A DNA stretch of 64,000 nt, from contig NC_007651.1 in assembly GCF_000012365.1 (NCBI RefSeq), positions 248,001 through 312,000 of the forward strand, in the 5' to 3' direction. Under the pieces are notes generated by a model. That model made no database searches and had not been told where the DNA came from. It was given only the letters and a program-made list of their open reading frames with translations. The DNA is from Burkholderia thailandensis E264. Lineage in GTDB: Bacteria; Pseudomonadota; Gammaproteobacteria; Burkholderiales; Burkholderiaceae. The position numbers and the translations under genes are program-made. Shown piece by piece: positions 11,634 through 20,116 of this stretch; position 1 is the first letter of the stretch, and the number at the start of each line of letters is the position of its first letter.

Positions 11634-11954
11634 ACCAAGTCGTAAAAAAGAAAATGCGCTACGGGGAACAATAAAAACAGCGCGGGGGTAGCGTTGCCGG
11701 CACGCTTTCGGCGTGCCGGCAGCGGTTGTCTGCATGCACGACGGGGCCAATCACCACAACAAGCCACCATGCAGGCACGTACGCCCATTCGATGGGCGTT
11801 CCGCCGTCCGGCCGGGGGAAGCAGATGCGGGCGGCGGCGGACGCATTTTTTGTCCTGAACGCGGGATTCGGCCGCGACGATGCGCGGCCGTTGGCCGGCC
11901 CGCTGCGCGGATCGGCCGGCCGATCGAAGCAAAAGCGCCCGAGGGCGCTTTTTT
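11634..11954 (+). ncRNA. Candidate small RNA (speculative)
   Basis: A transcript from the 11599-11627 promoter would start near 11634. It would pass through an A-rich segment and a perfect 10-bp hairpin (GCCGGCACGC at 11696-11705, GCGTGCCGGC at 11711-11720, loop TTTCG), and could end at the terminator at 11933-11954. A shorter product ending near 11720 is also possible. No known RNA family was recognised. The evidence is the promoter, fold and terminator arrangement only. Confidence 0.35.
11931..11954. terminator. Intrinsic terminator, probably bidirectional
   Basis: AAGCGCC (11933-11939) pairs with GGCGCTT (11944-11950), followed on the + strand by T6 and on the - strand by T4. It lies 34 bp beyond the stop of the leftward DUF979 gene and could also end a rightward RNA. 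Confidence 0.8.
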
Positions 11955-11987
11955 CATGGGTGGCGTGCGGCCGCGCGCGTCAGCCGC

Positions 11988-12944
11988 TCATCGAAACATC
12001 AGAAGATTCAGCAGGACGATGTTCGTCGCGAGCAGCGCGAGCGCGGTCGGGATCTGAGCCTTGATCACGCCGTTCTTGTCGGGCAGCTCGAGCAGCGCGG
12101 CGGGCACCACGTTGAAGTTCGCGGCCATCGGCGTCATCAGCGTGCCGCAGTAGCCGGAGAACATCCCGATCGCGACCATCACGGCCGGGTCGCCATGGAA
12201 CACGTTGACGAGGATCGGCACGCCGACGCCGCCCGTCATCACCGGAAACGCGGCGAAGCCGTTGCCCATCACCATCGTGAAGAGCGCCATCCCGATGCAG
12301 TACACGGCGACCGCGGCGAGCCGGTAGTCGAGGTTCACGTATGCGGTCGTCACGTGCGCGACCGCCTTGCCGACACCCGCGTCCGAGAACACGAGCCCGA
12401 GCATGCCGAGCATCTGCGGCAGCACGGCCGCCCACGACAGCGCGTCGACGAGACGCCGCGCCTCCTGCAGCGACTGGCCGACCGAATCGCGCGTGATCCA
12501 GCACGCTAAGCCGAGCGCGATCACGCAGCCGATGCCGAAGCCGATCAGCGTGACGTTCTTCGGATCGACGAGCGGCGCGCCGCCGATGTGCAGATGGCTC
12601 GCCGCGAGCGTGATCGCGACCGTCACGAACGGAATCGTGAGCGCGGGCGCGAAGAGCCGGTTGCCGATGCGCGCGGCGCTCGCGCGGCGCGCATCGTCGG
12701 ACGGCAGCTTCGGCCTGGCCGCCGTCACGCCGCCGAAGCCCGCGATCAGCGCCATCGCGATCACGATGGCGCCGACGAGCTCGACGGGCAGCTTGTCGCC
12801 CACGAGGAAGACGAGCGCGTACAGCAGCCAGAAGCCGCCCGCGGTGAAGCGGCGCGGGTGCGCGCGGTCCGTGACGATCGTCGCGCCCACCGCGAGCAGC
12901 ACGAGGCCGACGAGCCAGAACAGGTAATCGATCGTGAGCGTCAT
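11988..12944 (-). CDS. DUF979 family membrane protein (putative 5-oxoproline transport subunit)
   Basis: A 318-residue protein with about nine to ten hydrophobic helices, beginning MTLTIDYLFWLVGLVLLAVG. It matches the DUF979 family. The motifs FTMVMGNGFAAFPVMT and FSGYCGTLMTPMAANFN are Gly/Asn-rich and reminiscent of ion-coupled transporters. The ATG overlaps the stop of the DUF969 gene (ATGA at 12941-12944), so the two are translated together. The pair precedes pxpA on the same strand. Known fact: DUF969/DUF979 genes travel together. Inference: they import the substrate of the adjacent 5-oxoprolinase. Confidence 0.82.
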   Translation of the reverse strand: MTLTIDYLFWLVGLVLLAVGATIVTDRAHPRRFTAGGFWLLYALVFLVGDKLPVELVGAIVIAMALIAGFGGVTAARPKLPSDDARRASAARIGNRLFAPALTIPFVTVAITLAASHLHIGGAPLVDPKNVTLIGFGIGCVIALGLACWITRDSVGQSLQEARRLVDALSWAAVLPQMLGMLGLVFSDAGVGKAVAHVTTAYVNLDYRLAAVAVYCIGMALFTMVMGNGFAAFPVMTGGVGVPILVNVFHGDPAVMVAIGMFSGYCGTLMTPMAANFNVVPAALLELPDKNGVIKAQIPTALALLATNIVLLNLLMFR

Positions 12945-13684
12945 GCGTGGCCTCCGTTGTCGGCGGCGTTCGCGGCGATGTGCGATGCGGCGCTCGCGCG
13001 CAGCTCGCGTTCGAGTTTGCGGTCGAGCCGCCACAGCCGAAAGCCGTGGATCAGGAACGCGGACGCGGCGGTCGGAATGCCCCAGAGCGCGACGTGCATC
13101 GGCTCGACGGCGATGCCCGCCTCCTTCAGGAACGTCACCATCAGCACGATCGCGCCGAACGCGACGAAGATGTCCTCGCCGAAGAAGAGGCCGACGTTAT
13201 CGGTCGCGGCCGCGTAGGCGCGCAGCCGGTGGCGGATCGCGTCGGGCAGCGGACCGAAGCGGTTCTCGGTCGCGCCTTCGGCCATCGGCGCGATCAGCGG
13301 CCGCACCATCTGCGGATGGCCGCCGAGGCCCGTCAGGCCGACGGCGGCCGTCAGCTCGCGCACGAGCAGATAGAGGATGAGGAGGCGTCCCGCGGTCGCC
13401 GCCCTGATGCTCGCGATCCACGCCTGCGCTCGCTCGCGCAGCCCGTGTCGCTCGAGCAGGCCGATCACGGCGAGCGGCAGCAGGATGATGAGCGGGATGT
13501 TGCGGGTCTTGATAAAGCCCGCGCCGATCGCGGCGAGGATGCGCTCGGGCGGGAAGTGCGCGCTCGCGGCCGTCACGATCGCCGCGGTCGCGACGATCAG
13601 CATCGGATTGAAGCGCAGCGCGAAGCCGACGACGATCACGGCGACGCCGATCAGCGGCCATAGACTTACTACGGTGCCTTGCAT
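12941..13684 (-). CDS. DUF969 family membrane protein (partner of DUF979)
   Basis: A 247-residue protein with about six hydrophobic segments (WPLIGVAVIVVGFALRF at the N-terminus) and a charged C-terminal tail. It matches DUF969. The start at 13684 has AGGAG 8 nt upstream; an ATG six bases earlier is too close to that site. It is upstream of and coupled to the DUF979 gene. Conserved segments such as GLTGLGGHPQMVRPLIAPMA and NVGLFFGEDIFVAFG look like transporter re-entrant loops. Its function is unproven. Confidence 0.82.
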   Translation of the reverse strand: MQGTVVSLWPLIGVAVIVVGFALRFNPMLIVATAAIVTAASAHFPPERILAAIGAGFIKTRNIPLIILLPLAVIGLLERHGLRERAQAWIASIRAATAGRLLILYLLVRELTAAVGLTGLGGHPQMVRPLIAPMAEGATENRFGPLPDAIRHRLRAYAAATDNVGLFFGEDIFVAFGAIVLMVTFLKEAGIAVEPMHVALWGIPTAASAFLIHGFRLWRLDRKLERELRASAASHIAANAADNGGHA

Positions 13685-14144
13685 GAACATTCTCCTGACA
13701 TGGGTTGGCGCGCGCCGTCTTCGGGCGGCGCGCGGCGGCTTGCGATCGGCGCGCGGCCGTCGCGCCGATGGGCCTTCGCGGCTCTGGCGGCCGCTCGGGT
13801 GCGGGCCGCGCGTGCGTTCGTCGCGCGCGTGCGCCCGGTCCGGGTGACGGCGAAGGCTGTCGCGCGGGCATGGGTGCGCGCCGGCCTTCGCCGTGTCGGC
13901 GAATCGTTCGTGCGGCGGGCGCGGCCCGCCGCGTGCAAGATGTCATCGAGTGCGCGCGGGCGCGCACCGGGCGGCGTTCATGTTTCGCGCCCTTTGCGGC
14001 CTTTGCGATTATTCGCGACGCACGCGCGCTCGGCGCGGCCGGGCCGCTTGCGCGGTGCCGGGTCGCTCAGAAAAAAGCGCCGCCGGCCGCACGGGCGAAT
14101 CGCGCGCCCCCGTGCGAATGTCGGCTGAATTGCCGCCCGAATCG
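13685..14144. other. 460-bp intergenic region between DUF969 and pxpA
   Basis: Very GC-rich with many overlapping open frames on both strands, all of low-complexity Arg/Ala composition. None has a credible ribosome-binding site or recognisable domain. A T6 run on the minus strand (about 14070-14075) follows a weak GC stem and may end pxpA transcription. I see nothing else. Confidence 0.6.
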
Positions 14145-14909
14145 TTAAGCGCGCTCCCCCGCGTGCAGCGCGCCGGGCGCATGCACGTCGATGCCGGCCG
14201 CCTCGAGCGCCTCGCGGATGCGCTTCGCGAACGCGAGCGCGTGCGGGCCGTCGCCATGCAGGCAGACCGTCTGCGCGTTGAGCGGCACCCATTCGCCCGT
14301 GACCGCGCGCACGCGCTGGCCGCGGACCATCTCGAGCGTGCGCGCGAGCATCTCGCGCTCGTCGTCGACGAGCGCGCCCGGCTGGCTGCGCGGCACGAGC
14401 GAGCCGTCCGCGCGATAGCCGCGGTCGGCGAACACTTCCTCGACGGCGACGAGCCCCGCATGCCGCGCGGCATCGACGAATCCGCTGCTCGCGAGGCCGA
14501 ACACCGCGAGCGACGGATCGAAATCGTGGATCGCCGACACCACCGCGTCGGCGATCTCGGCGTCGCGCGCGGCCTGGTTGTACAGCGCGCCGTGCGGCTT
14601 CACGTGCGCGATGCGCCCGCCTTCCGCCTGAGCGATCGCAGATAGCGCGCCCAATTGATACAGCACGCCCGCGTAGATCTCGCTCGCGGGCAGGTCCATT
14701 TCCTTGCGGCCGAAGTTCTCCGGATCGTGAAAGCTCGGATGCGCGCCGATCGACACGCCTTTTTCCACCGCCCAGCGCACGCAGTCGCGCATCGCCGGGG
14801 CGCCGCCCGCGTGCCAGCCGCACGCGATGTTCGCCGACGTGACGAGGTCGAGAAGCGCCTCGTCGGAGCCGCAGCCTTCGCCGAGGTCGGCGTTCAAATC
14901 GATTTCCAT
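14145..14909 (-). CDS. pxpA: 5-oxoprolinase subunit PxpA (LamB/YcsF family)
   Basis: A 254-residue cytosolic protein of the LamB/YcsF family. The N-terminal [18 protein letters not shown] and the later [12 protein letters not shown] and [11 protein letters not shown] are family hallmarks. With PxpB and PxpC it forms the bacterial ATP-dependent 5-oxoprolinase, which opens 5-oxo-L-proline to glutamate. The start is placed at the ATG of MEIDLN (14909); a TTG 15 nt upstream is an alternative. It lies 55 bp downstream of pxpC in the same leftward cluster. Confidence 0.93.
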   Translation of the reverse strand: MEIDLNADLGEGCGSDEALLDLVTSANIACGWHAGGAPAMRDCVRWAVEKGVSIGAHPSFHDPENFGRKEMDLPASEIYAGVLYQLGALSAIAQAEGGRIAHVKPHGALYNQAARDAEIADAVVSAIHDFDPSLAVFGLASSGFVDAARHAGLVAVEEVFADRGYRADGSLVPRSQPGALVDDEREMLARTLEMVRGQRVRAVTGEWVPLNAQTVCLHGDGPHALAFAKRIREALEAAGIDVHAPGALHAGERA

Positions 14910-14964
14910 GATGTTTCTGCCCAAAGCGTTCGCGACCGGCCGCGTGGCGCGTCCGGTCCCGGAA

Positions 14965-16044
14965 TCATGCGGCCGCTGCGCGCGCGGCGAGCGCGCGCTG
15001 CAGCGCCTCCTCGCGCATCTCGATCGCGATGTCGATCTGCCGCAGGTACGCGCGCTCGGCGGCGAGCGCGTCGCGCGCGGCCGCCGCCGTCACGCGGACG
15101 AAGCGCACCGGCAGGTTCAGGCGCGCCTGCGCGAGCTTCCAGAGGTCCGCGCGGATCACGGCGCCGATCCGCGGATAGCCGCCCGTCGTTTGCGCGTCGT
15201 TCATCAGCACGATCGGCTGGCCGTTGCCCGGCACCTGGATCGTGCCCGGCAGCACCGCGTGCGACAGCAGGTCGCCCGTCTCGGCGCGCTCGAGCTTCGC
15301 GCCCGCGAGCCGGTAGCCCATCCGGTTGCTGTTCGGCGTGACGACCCATTCCTCATCCCAGAAAGTCTGCTGCGATGCCGGCGTGAAGCTCGCGTATTGC
15401 GGGCCGGGCAGCACGCGCACGGGCATCGCCCATGCGGCGTGCGCATGCTTGGGGCGGCGCGGCTCCTTGTCGACGCGCGCGAACGCGCACCACGCGGGAG
15501 CCTTCACGCCGAACTCGGGCGCGTCGGGCCCGACGCACGCGGGCGCGGCGGCGGGCGGCGCGCCGACGGGCAGCCTGTCGCCGTCGCGCAGCACGCGGCC
15601 GCCGAGGCCGCCGAAGCGCGACGCGAGATCGGTGCTGCGCGAGCCGAGCATCGGCAGCACGTCGATGCCGCCCGCGACGCACAGGTAGCCGCGCATTCCG
15701 CGCTTCGCGACGGGCAGCGCGAGCGTCTGGCCGGCCGCGACGGGCACGCTCCACCACGAGTAGATCGGCGCGCCGTCGAGCGTCGCGCCGAACTCGGTGC
15801 CGGTGATCGCGATGCGGGTCGCGCGCGGAAACCGGAACGACGCGGGGCCGAGCGTGATTTCGATTGCGGCGGCGTCCGGCCGGTTGCCGACGAGGCGATT
15901 GCCGACTTCGAGCGCGAGCGAGTCGAGCGCGCCGCTTTGCGCGACGCCCAAATGGCGATAGCCGCGGCGTCCGAGATCCTGGACCGTCGACAGCGGCCCG
16001 GCGCGCAGCACCTCGATGCCGCCTGTTGCTTGGCGTGAAGTCAT
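14965..16044 (-). CDS. pxpC: 5-oxoprolinase subunit PxpC (biotin-dependent carboxyltransferase-like, KipA family)
   Basis: A 359-residue protein of the KipA / allophanate hydrolase subunit 2 family. Its N-terminus ([20 protein letters not shown]) and [19 protein letters not shown] are typical. Later motifs include [14 protein letters not shown] and [19 protein letters not shown]. It works with PxpB as the part of 5-oxoprolinase that phosphorylates or opens the lactam. Its ATG overlaps the pxpB stop (ATGA at 16041-16044), so subunits B and C are translationally coupled. Confidence 0.93.
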   Translation of the reverse strand: MTSRQATGGIEVLRAGPLSTVQDLGRRGYRHLGVAQSGALDSLALEVGNRLVGNRPDAAAIEITLGPASFRFPRATRIAITGTEFGATLDGAPIYSWWSVPVAAGQTLALPVAKRGMRGYLCVAGGIDVLPMLGSRSTDLASRFGGLGGRVLRDGDRLPVGAPPAAAPACVGPDAPEFGVKAPAWCAFARVDKEPRRPKHAHAAWAMPVRVLPGPQYASFTPASQQTFWDEEWVVTPNSNRMGYRLAGAKLERAETGDLLSHAVLPGTIQVPGNGQPIVLMNDAQTTGGYPRIGAVIRADLWKLAQARLNLPVRFVRVTAAAARDALAAERAYLRQIDIAIEMREEALQRALAARAAAA

Positions 16045-16697
16045 CCGGTGTGCACCCCTGCGACGGTGAAGCGCACGCGGTCGCCCGGCTGCAGGAGCGT
16101 GGGCGGCGTGCGCGCGGGATCGAAGAGCGCGAGCGGCGTGCGGCCGATCAGCTGCCAGCCGCCGGGCGCGGCGGCCGGGTAGATGCCCGTCTGCTCGCCG
16201 CCGATGCCGACCGAGCCGGCGGGCACTTCGAGCCGCGGCGCGGCGCGGCGCGGCGTGTGCAGCGAGCCGTCGAGGCCGCCCATGTACGTGAAGCCCGGCT
16301 GAAAGCCGAGGAAGAACACGACGTAGGTGCCCGCCGAATGGCGCCGCACGACCTCGTCGCGCGCGAGCCCCGTGTGCTTCGCGACCGCGTCGAGATCGGG
16401 GCCGAACGCGCCGCCGTACTCGACGGGGATCTCGATCTCGCGGCCGCTTTCGGCGACGCCGTCGGCGTCGCGCCACGCGGCCTTCATCAGCGGCGCGAGC
16501 GTGTCGGCCGTCGTTTCGAGCGGATCGAACACGATCGTCAGGTTGTTCATGCCGGGCACGACGTCGACGACGTGCGGCCAGCCGGCCGCCGCGCTCGCGA
16601 CCGCCCACACGCGGCGCTGGCATTCGAGCGTCGCGGGCGGGGGCGACTCGCAGACGAGGGCGGTGTCGCCAAGCGGATAGATGCGTGGAGTGGTCAT
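16041..16697 (-). CDS. pxpB: 5-oxoprolinase subunit PxpB (KipI family)
   Basis: A 218-residue KipI / allophanate hydrolase subunit 1 protein. It begins MTTPRIYPLGDTALV and contains VVPGMNNLTIVFDP and FFLGFQPGFTYMGGL, both hallmark segments of the family. It is the first gene of the leftward pxpBCA cluster and faces a divergent MarR-type regulator across 149 bp. The start at 16697 is chosen by family alignment; the ribosome-binding site is weak. KipI proteins can also inhibit sensor kinases in Bacillus, but the linked C and A subunits argue for 5-oxoprolinase. Confidence 0.93.
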   Translation of the reverse strand: MTTPRIYPLGDTALVCESPPPATLECQRRVWAVASAAAGWPHVVDVVPGMNNLTIVFDPLETTADTLAPLMKAAWRDADGVAESGREIEIPVEYGGAFGPDLDAVAKHTGLARDEVVRRHSAGTYVVFFLGFQPGFTYMGGLDGSLHTPRRAAPRLEVPAGSVGIGGEQTGIYPAAAPGGWQLIGRTPLALFDPARTPPTLLQPGDRVRFTVAGVHTG

Positions 16698-16737
16698 CGG
16701 TGGCAAGCAAACGGCGTTGAGCCGAGTGAAGAATACA

Positions 16738-16758
16738 TTATCAATAAAATGTCGATAA
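16738..16758. promoter_or_regulatory. Inverted repeat in the pxpB / MarR divergent region, candidate operator
   Basis: TTATCAA (16738-16744) and TCGATAA (16752-16758) form an inverted repeat (6 of 7 pairs) with a 7-bp spacer. It lies in an AT-rich island between the divergent starts. The size and symmetry suit a MarR-family dimer. This is inference from position and symmetry. Confidence 0.4.
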
Positions 16759-16846
16759 CTTCTCGTCAAAAAAATTCGTCGAACGTCGTGCGGACGACTT
16801 TGGCGTACACTTTCGCGCACTTCCGACTCGCCTTCGCCGATCAGCC

Positions 16847-17359
16847 ATGCCGCGCCATCCGACCAAGATCGTATCGTCCGAACATCTCGTTTCCGAGACA
16901 AGCGCGGAGCTCTCCGAGCTCGAATATGCGCTCATCATGGCGGGAAATGCGTTCAATCGCTGGATGGTCCGGTGCATGGCGGCGGCCGGAGCGAAGGACA
17001 TGACGGCGGTCGAGGTGTCGCTGCTGCATCACGTGAGCCACCGGGACCGCAAGAAGAAACTGGCCGACATTTGCTTCGTGCTCAACATCGAGGACACGCA
17101 CGTCGCGACGTACGCACTCAAGAAGCTGGTAGCTAGAGGGTACGTAAAAAGCGAAAAGACTGGCAAGGAAGTGTTCTTTGACGCGACCGACGCGGGCCGC
17201 GCGCTCTGCCTCAAGTACCGCGACGTGCGCGAGCGCTGCCTGATCGAGACCCTGAAGGACAGCGGGCTCACGAACGAGCAGATCGGCGATGCCGCGCAAC
17301 TGTTGCGCCACGCGTCGGGGCTGTACGACACCGCGGCGCGCGCGGCCGCGTCGCTGTAG
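16847..17359 (+). CDS. MarR-type winged-helix transcriptional regulator
   Basis: A 170-residue DNA-binding protein. The central region (MTAVEVSLLHHV, then KKLADICFVLNIEDTHVATYALKKLVARGYV) is a winged helix-turn-helix with the recognition helix near IEDTHVATYALKKL. The wing is VKSEKTGKEVFFDAT. Flanking helices at both ends would form the dimer interface seen in MarR proteins. It is divergent from pxpB and so is a candidate regulator of the 5-oxoproline genes, with an inverted repeat between them. No metal- or redox-sensing motif is obvious. Confidence 0.85.
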   Translation: MPRHPTKIVSSEHLVSETSAELSELEYALIMAGNAFNRWMVRCMAAAGAKDMTAVEVSLLHHVSHRDRKKKLADICFVLNIEDTHVATYALKKLVARGYVKSEKTGKEVFFDATDAGRALCLKYRDVRERCLIETLKDSGLTNEQIGDAAQLLRHASGLYDTAARAAASL

Positions 17360-17423
17360 CGTCCGGGCGGCGCCGCGGCGGGGCGGGGCGGGCCTCGCCG
17401 GGCCGCGCGCCGGCCGCCGCGCG

Positions 17424-18020
17424 TCAGTCGCCGGACCGATAGAGCCGGGTTTCGGTGACGATCCAGTCGAGCGGCAGATCGTGCGCTTCGCGCGGCAGCT
17501 CGCGCACGCCGCACGCGTCGTACGCGACGCCGACCGTCGCAGGCGGCGCCGCGCCCGGCCACGCGGCGAGCGTGCGGTCGTAATAGCCGCCGCCGTAGCC
17601 GAGCCGGAAGCAGCCGTGATCGAAGCCGACGCACGGAATCAGCAGCAGGTCCGGCACGAGCCGCGCGCCCGCCGCGGGCTCGGCGATCCGGTGGCGGCCC
17701 TCGCGCATCGGCGCATCGGGCGTCCACGCGTGGAATTCGAGCGGCGTGCGAGGCGCTCCGATCACGGGCAGCGCGGCCTGCCGGCTCGCGTCGCCCGCGA
17801 GCCAGGACGCGATCGCGTCGCGCGCGTCGAACTCGCCCGGCAGCGGCCAGTAGAAGCCGACCGTGCGCGGCGCGCACTGCGCGAGAATCGCGAGCACGCG
17901 TTGTGCGAGCGCCTCGTGCGCGAGCGGCGAGCGATGCGCGTCGAGGCGGCGCTGCGCAAGCGTTTCGCGCAGCGTTTGCTTCGGGTTCGGCGCTTGGGCG
18001 CGTGCTATGCTTTCGCTCAC
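17424..18020 (-). CDS. 5-formyltetrahydrofolate cyclo-ligase
   Basis: A 198-residue cytosolic enzyme that converts 5-formyl-THF to 5,10-methenyl-THF using ATP, keeping the folate pool usable. The hallmark GYGGGYYDRTLA and the preceding LLLIPCVGFD are present. An N-terminal Lys/Arg-rich helix (LRETLAQRRLDAH) fits the family. Length is normal. Only 21 bp separate its start from the divergent transglycosylase start, so its promoter must lie inside that neighbour. No 6S RNA was found next to it, unlike in enterobacteria. Confidence 0.92.
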   Translation of the reverse strand: MSESIARAQAPNPKQTLRETLAQRRLDAHRSPLAHEALAQRVLAILAQCAPRTVGFYWPLPGEFDARDAIASWLAGDASRQAALPVIGAPRTPLEFHAWTPDAPMREGRHRIAEPAAGARLVPDLLLIPCVGFDHGCFRLGYGGGYYDRTLAAWPGAAPPATVGVAYDACGVRELPREAHDLPLDWIVTETRLYRSGD

Positions 18021-18041
18021 TAGAGTGCTCCGTTCACAACG

Positions 18042-19997
18042 ATGTCAACCAGCCTTTTTCGAGTATATCGCGCGGTCGCGGCGCCCCTCGTCGCGGTCGT
18101 GCTGGCCGCGGGGACGGCCGCTTGCGCCGCGCAGACCGCTGACGAAATGTCGTCGAACGACGATCGGGTGTTCGTCCAGTTGCGCGAGGCCGCGCGAAAG
18201 AACGATCCCGTGCGCGCCGCGCAGCTCGCCGCGATGATCCCGAATTATCCGGCGCCGTCGTATCTCGAATACTTCCAGATCAAGCCGCAACTGTTCGATT
18301 CGGCGGGCCACGCGCGCCTCGACGCGCCCGACGCGCCGGTGCTGTCGTTCCTGTCGCGCTACGACGGCCAGGCGATCGCCGACCGGATGCGCAACGATTA
18401 CCTGCTCGTGCTCGGCGCGCGCCACGACTGGCGCAACTTCGACGATCAGTACAAGCGCTTCGTGCTCGACGACGACACGCAGGTGAAGTGCTATGCGCTC
18501 GAATCGCGCGCGGCGCGCGGCGAGAACGTCGCGGACATGGCGCGCGAGCTGCTCGTCGAGCCGAAGTATTACGGCGACGCGTGCGTCGATCTCATTACCG
18601 CGCTCGCGACGAACAAGCAGTTCTCGAGCGACGACGTGTGGGCGCAGGTGCGCCTCGCGTACGAGCAGAACTACACGACGCTCGGCGGCAAGATCGCCGA
18701 CGCGCTCGGCCCGCGCCCGGTCGGCTTGGATCAGGTGACGAGCGCGCCGCCGCTCTTCCTCGCGCGCGGCGTCGGCTCGGACGCGACGTCGCGCCAGCTC
18801 GCGCTCGTCGCGATCACGCGAATGGCGCGCAACGATCCGGAAGCGGCGGCGGGGCAGCTCACGTCGCTCGCGTCGACGCTGTCGGCGAACGAGCAGGCGA
18901 TCGGCTGGGGCGAGATCGGCTATCAGGCGGCGGTCAAGCGGATGCCGCAGGCCGCGTCGTGGTACCGGAAGTCGATGGGCGCGCCGCTGTCGAATCCGGC
19001 CTACGAATGGCGCGTGCGCGCGGCGCTCCTTGCCGGCGACTGGGCGATGGTGCGCCGCTCGATCGAGCAGATGCCCGAGCGGCTGCGCGACGACACGACG
19101 TGGATCTACTGGCGCGGCCGCGCGCTGAAGGAAGGCGGCGACACGCTGAAGGCGAACCAGGAGTTCGAGCGGATCGCCGGGCAGTTCAATTTCTACGGGC
19201 AGCTCGCGGGCGAGGAGCTCGGCCAGAAGACGACGGTCCCGCCGCGCACGAAGGTGACGGACGCCGAGATCGACGCGATGAGCAAGGTGCCGGGCTTCGC
19301 GCTCGCGCAGCGCTTCTACGCGCTCAATCTGCGGCTCGAAGGCAATCGCGAATGGAACTGGCCGCTGCGCGGGATGACCGATCGGCAACTGCTCGCCGCA
19401 GCCGAGTACGGCAAGCGCGTCGACCTGCTCGACCGCACGGTCAACACCGCGGATCGCACGACGGCCGAGCACGATTTCTCGCTGCGCTATCCGTCGCCGT
19501 ATCGCGACATCGTCGAGCGCTACGCGCGCACCAACGGGCTCGACGTCGAATGGGCGTACGGGCTGATCCGCCAGGAATCGCGCTTCATCACGAACGCGCG
19601 CTCGTCGGTGGGCGCGGGCGGCCTGATGCAGCTGATGCCGGCGACCGCGCAACTCGTCGCGAAGAAGCTCGGCCTCGGCACGGTCACGCGCGCGCAGATG
19701 CACGACATCGATACGAACGTGCAGCTCGGCACGTGGTATCTGTCCGACATCTACCAGAAGTTCGACGACTCGGCCGTGCTCGCGACGGCCGGCTACAACG
19801 CCGGGCCGGGCCGGCCGGCGCAATGGCGGCAGGTGCTCGCGCGTCCCGTCGAAGGCGCGATCTTCGCGGAGACGATCCCGTTCAACGAGACGCGCGAATA
19901 TGTGAAGAACGTGCTGTCGAACGAGACGTACTACGCGGCGCTCTTCGAGAAGAAGCCGCAATCGCTGAAGGCTCGCCTCGGCTTCATCGCGCCGTAA
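18042..19997 (+). CDS. slt: Soluble lytic murein transglycosylase (Slt70-like)
   Basis: A 651-residue periplasmic enzyme that cleaves peptidoglycan glycan strands to 1,6-anhydro products. A signal peptide (about residues 1-30, ending near ACAAQ) precedes a long helical superhelix. The C-terminal SLT domain has the catalytic Glu in YGLIRQESRF and the motifs GAGGLMQLMPATA and TAGYNAGPGRP. Overall length matches Slt70. Only 21 bp separate it from the divergent folate gene. Confidence 0.92.
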   Translation: MSTSLFRVYRAVAAPLVAVVLAAGTAACAAQTADEMSSNDDRVFVQLREAARKNDPVRAAQLAAMIPNYPAPSYLEYFQIKPQLFDSAGHARLDAPDAPVLSFLSRYDGQAIADRMRNDYLLVLGARHDWRNFDDQYKRFVLDDDTQVKCYALESRAARGENVADMARELLVEPKYYGDACVDLITALATNKQFSSDDVWAQVRLAYEQNYTTLGGKIADALGPRPVGLDQVTSAPPLFLARGVGSDATSRQLALVAITRMARNDPEAAAGQLTSLASTLSANEQAIGWGEIGYQAAVKRMPQAASWYRKSMGAPLSNPAYEWRVRAALLAGDWAMVRRSIEQMPERLRDDTTWIYWRGRALKEGGDTLKANQEFERIAGQFNFYGQLAGEELGQKTTVPPRTKVTDAEIDAMSKVPGFALAQRFYALNLRLEGNREWNWPLRGMTDRQLLAAAEYGKRVDLLDRTVNTADRTTAEHDFSLRYPSPYRDIVERYARTNGLDVEWAYGLIRQESRFITNARSSVGAGGLMQLMPATAQLVAKKLGLGTVTRAQMHDIDTNVQLGTWYLSDIYQKFDDSAVLATAGYNAGPGRPAQWRQVLARPVEGAIFAETIPFNETREYVKNVLSNETYYAALFEKKPQSLKARLGFIAP

Positions 19998-20116
19998 CGC
20001 GCGTCGCGCGCCGTCCGCAACGCCGCGCACGCGTTTTCCGGGCGCCGCCGGCCGACGCTTCGTATGAGATTCGCCGCCGCGCGCCGCGCGGCGGCGCGCT
20101 TTGGTGAGGCACGATC

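Larger units (their letters stand above)
11516..11987. other. 472-bp intergenic region with an orphan promoter, a hairpin and a terminator
   Basis: No convincing coding region. From left to right it holds a near-consensus promoter (11599-11627), an A-rich stretch (about 11640-11680), a strong hairpin (11696-11720) and an intrinsic terminator (11933-11954). This arrangement would suit a small RNA. Confidence 0.6.

Noticed and set aside
11713..12064. Two rightward open frames of about 112 codons after the orphan promoter
   Set aside because: They run through the intrinsic terminator into the antisense of the DUF979 gene and lack a ribosome-binding site.
13691..14144. Several rightward open frames of 90-150 codons
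   Set aside because: Arg/Ala-rich in all frames, without ribosome-binding sites or recognisable motifs, and mutually overlapping.
17340..17423. 6S RNA gene next to the folate cyclo-ligase
   Set aside because: In enterobacteria it lies upstream of this gene, but here the gap downstream of the gene is only 64 bp and the upstream gap 21 bp. No 6S-like fold fits.
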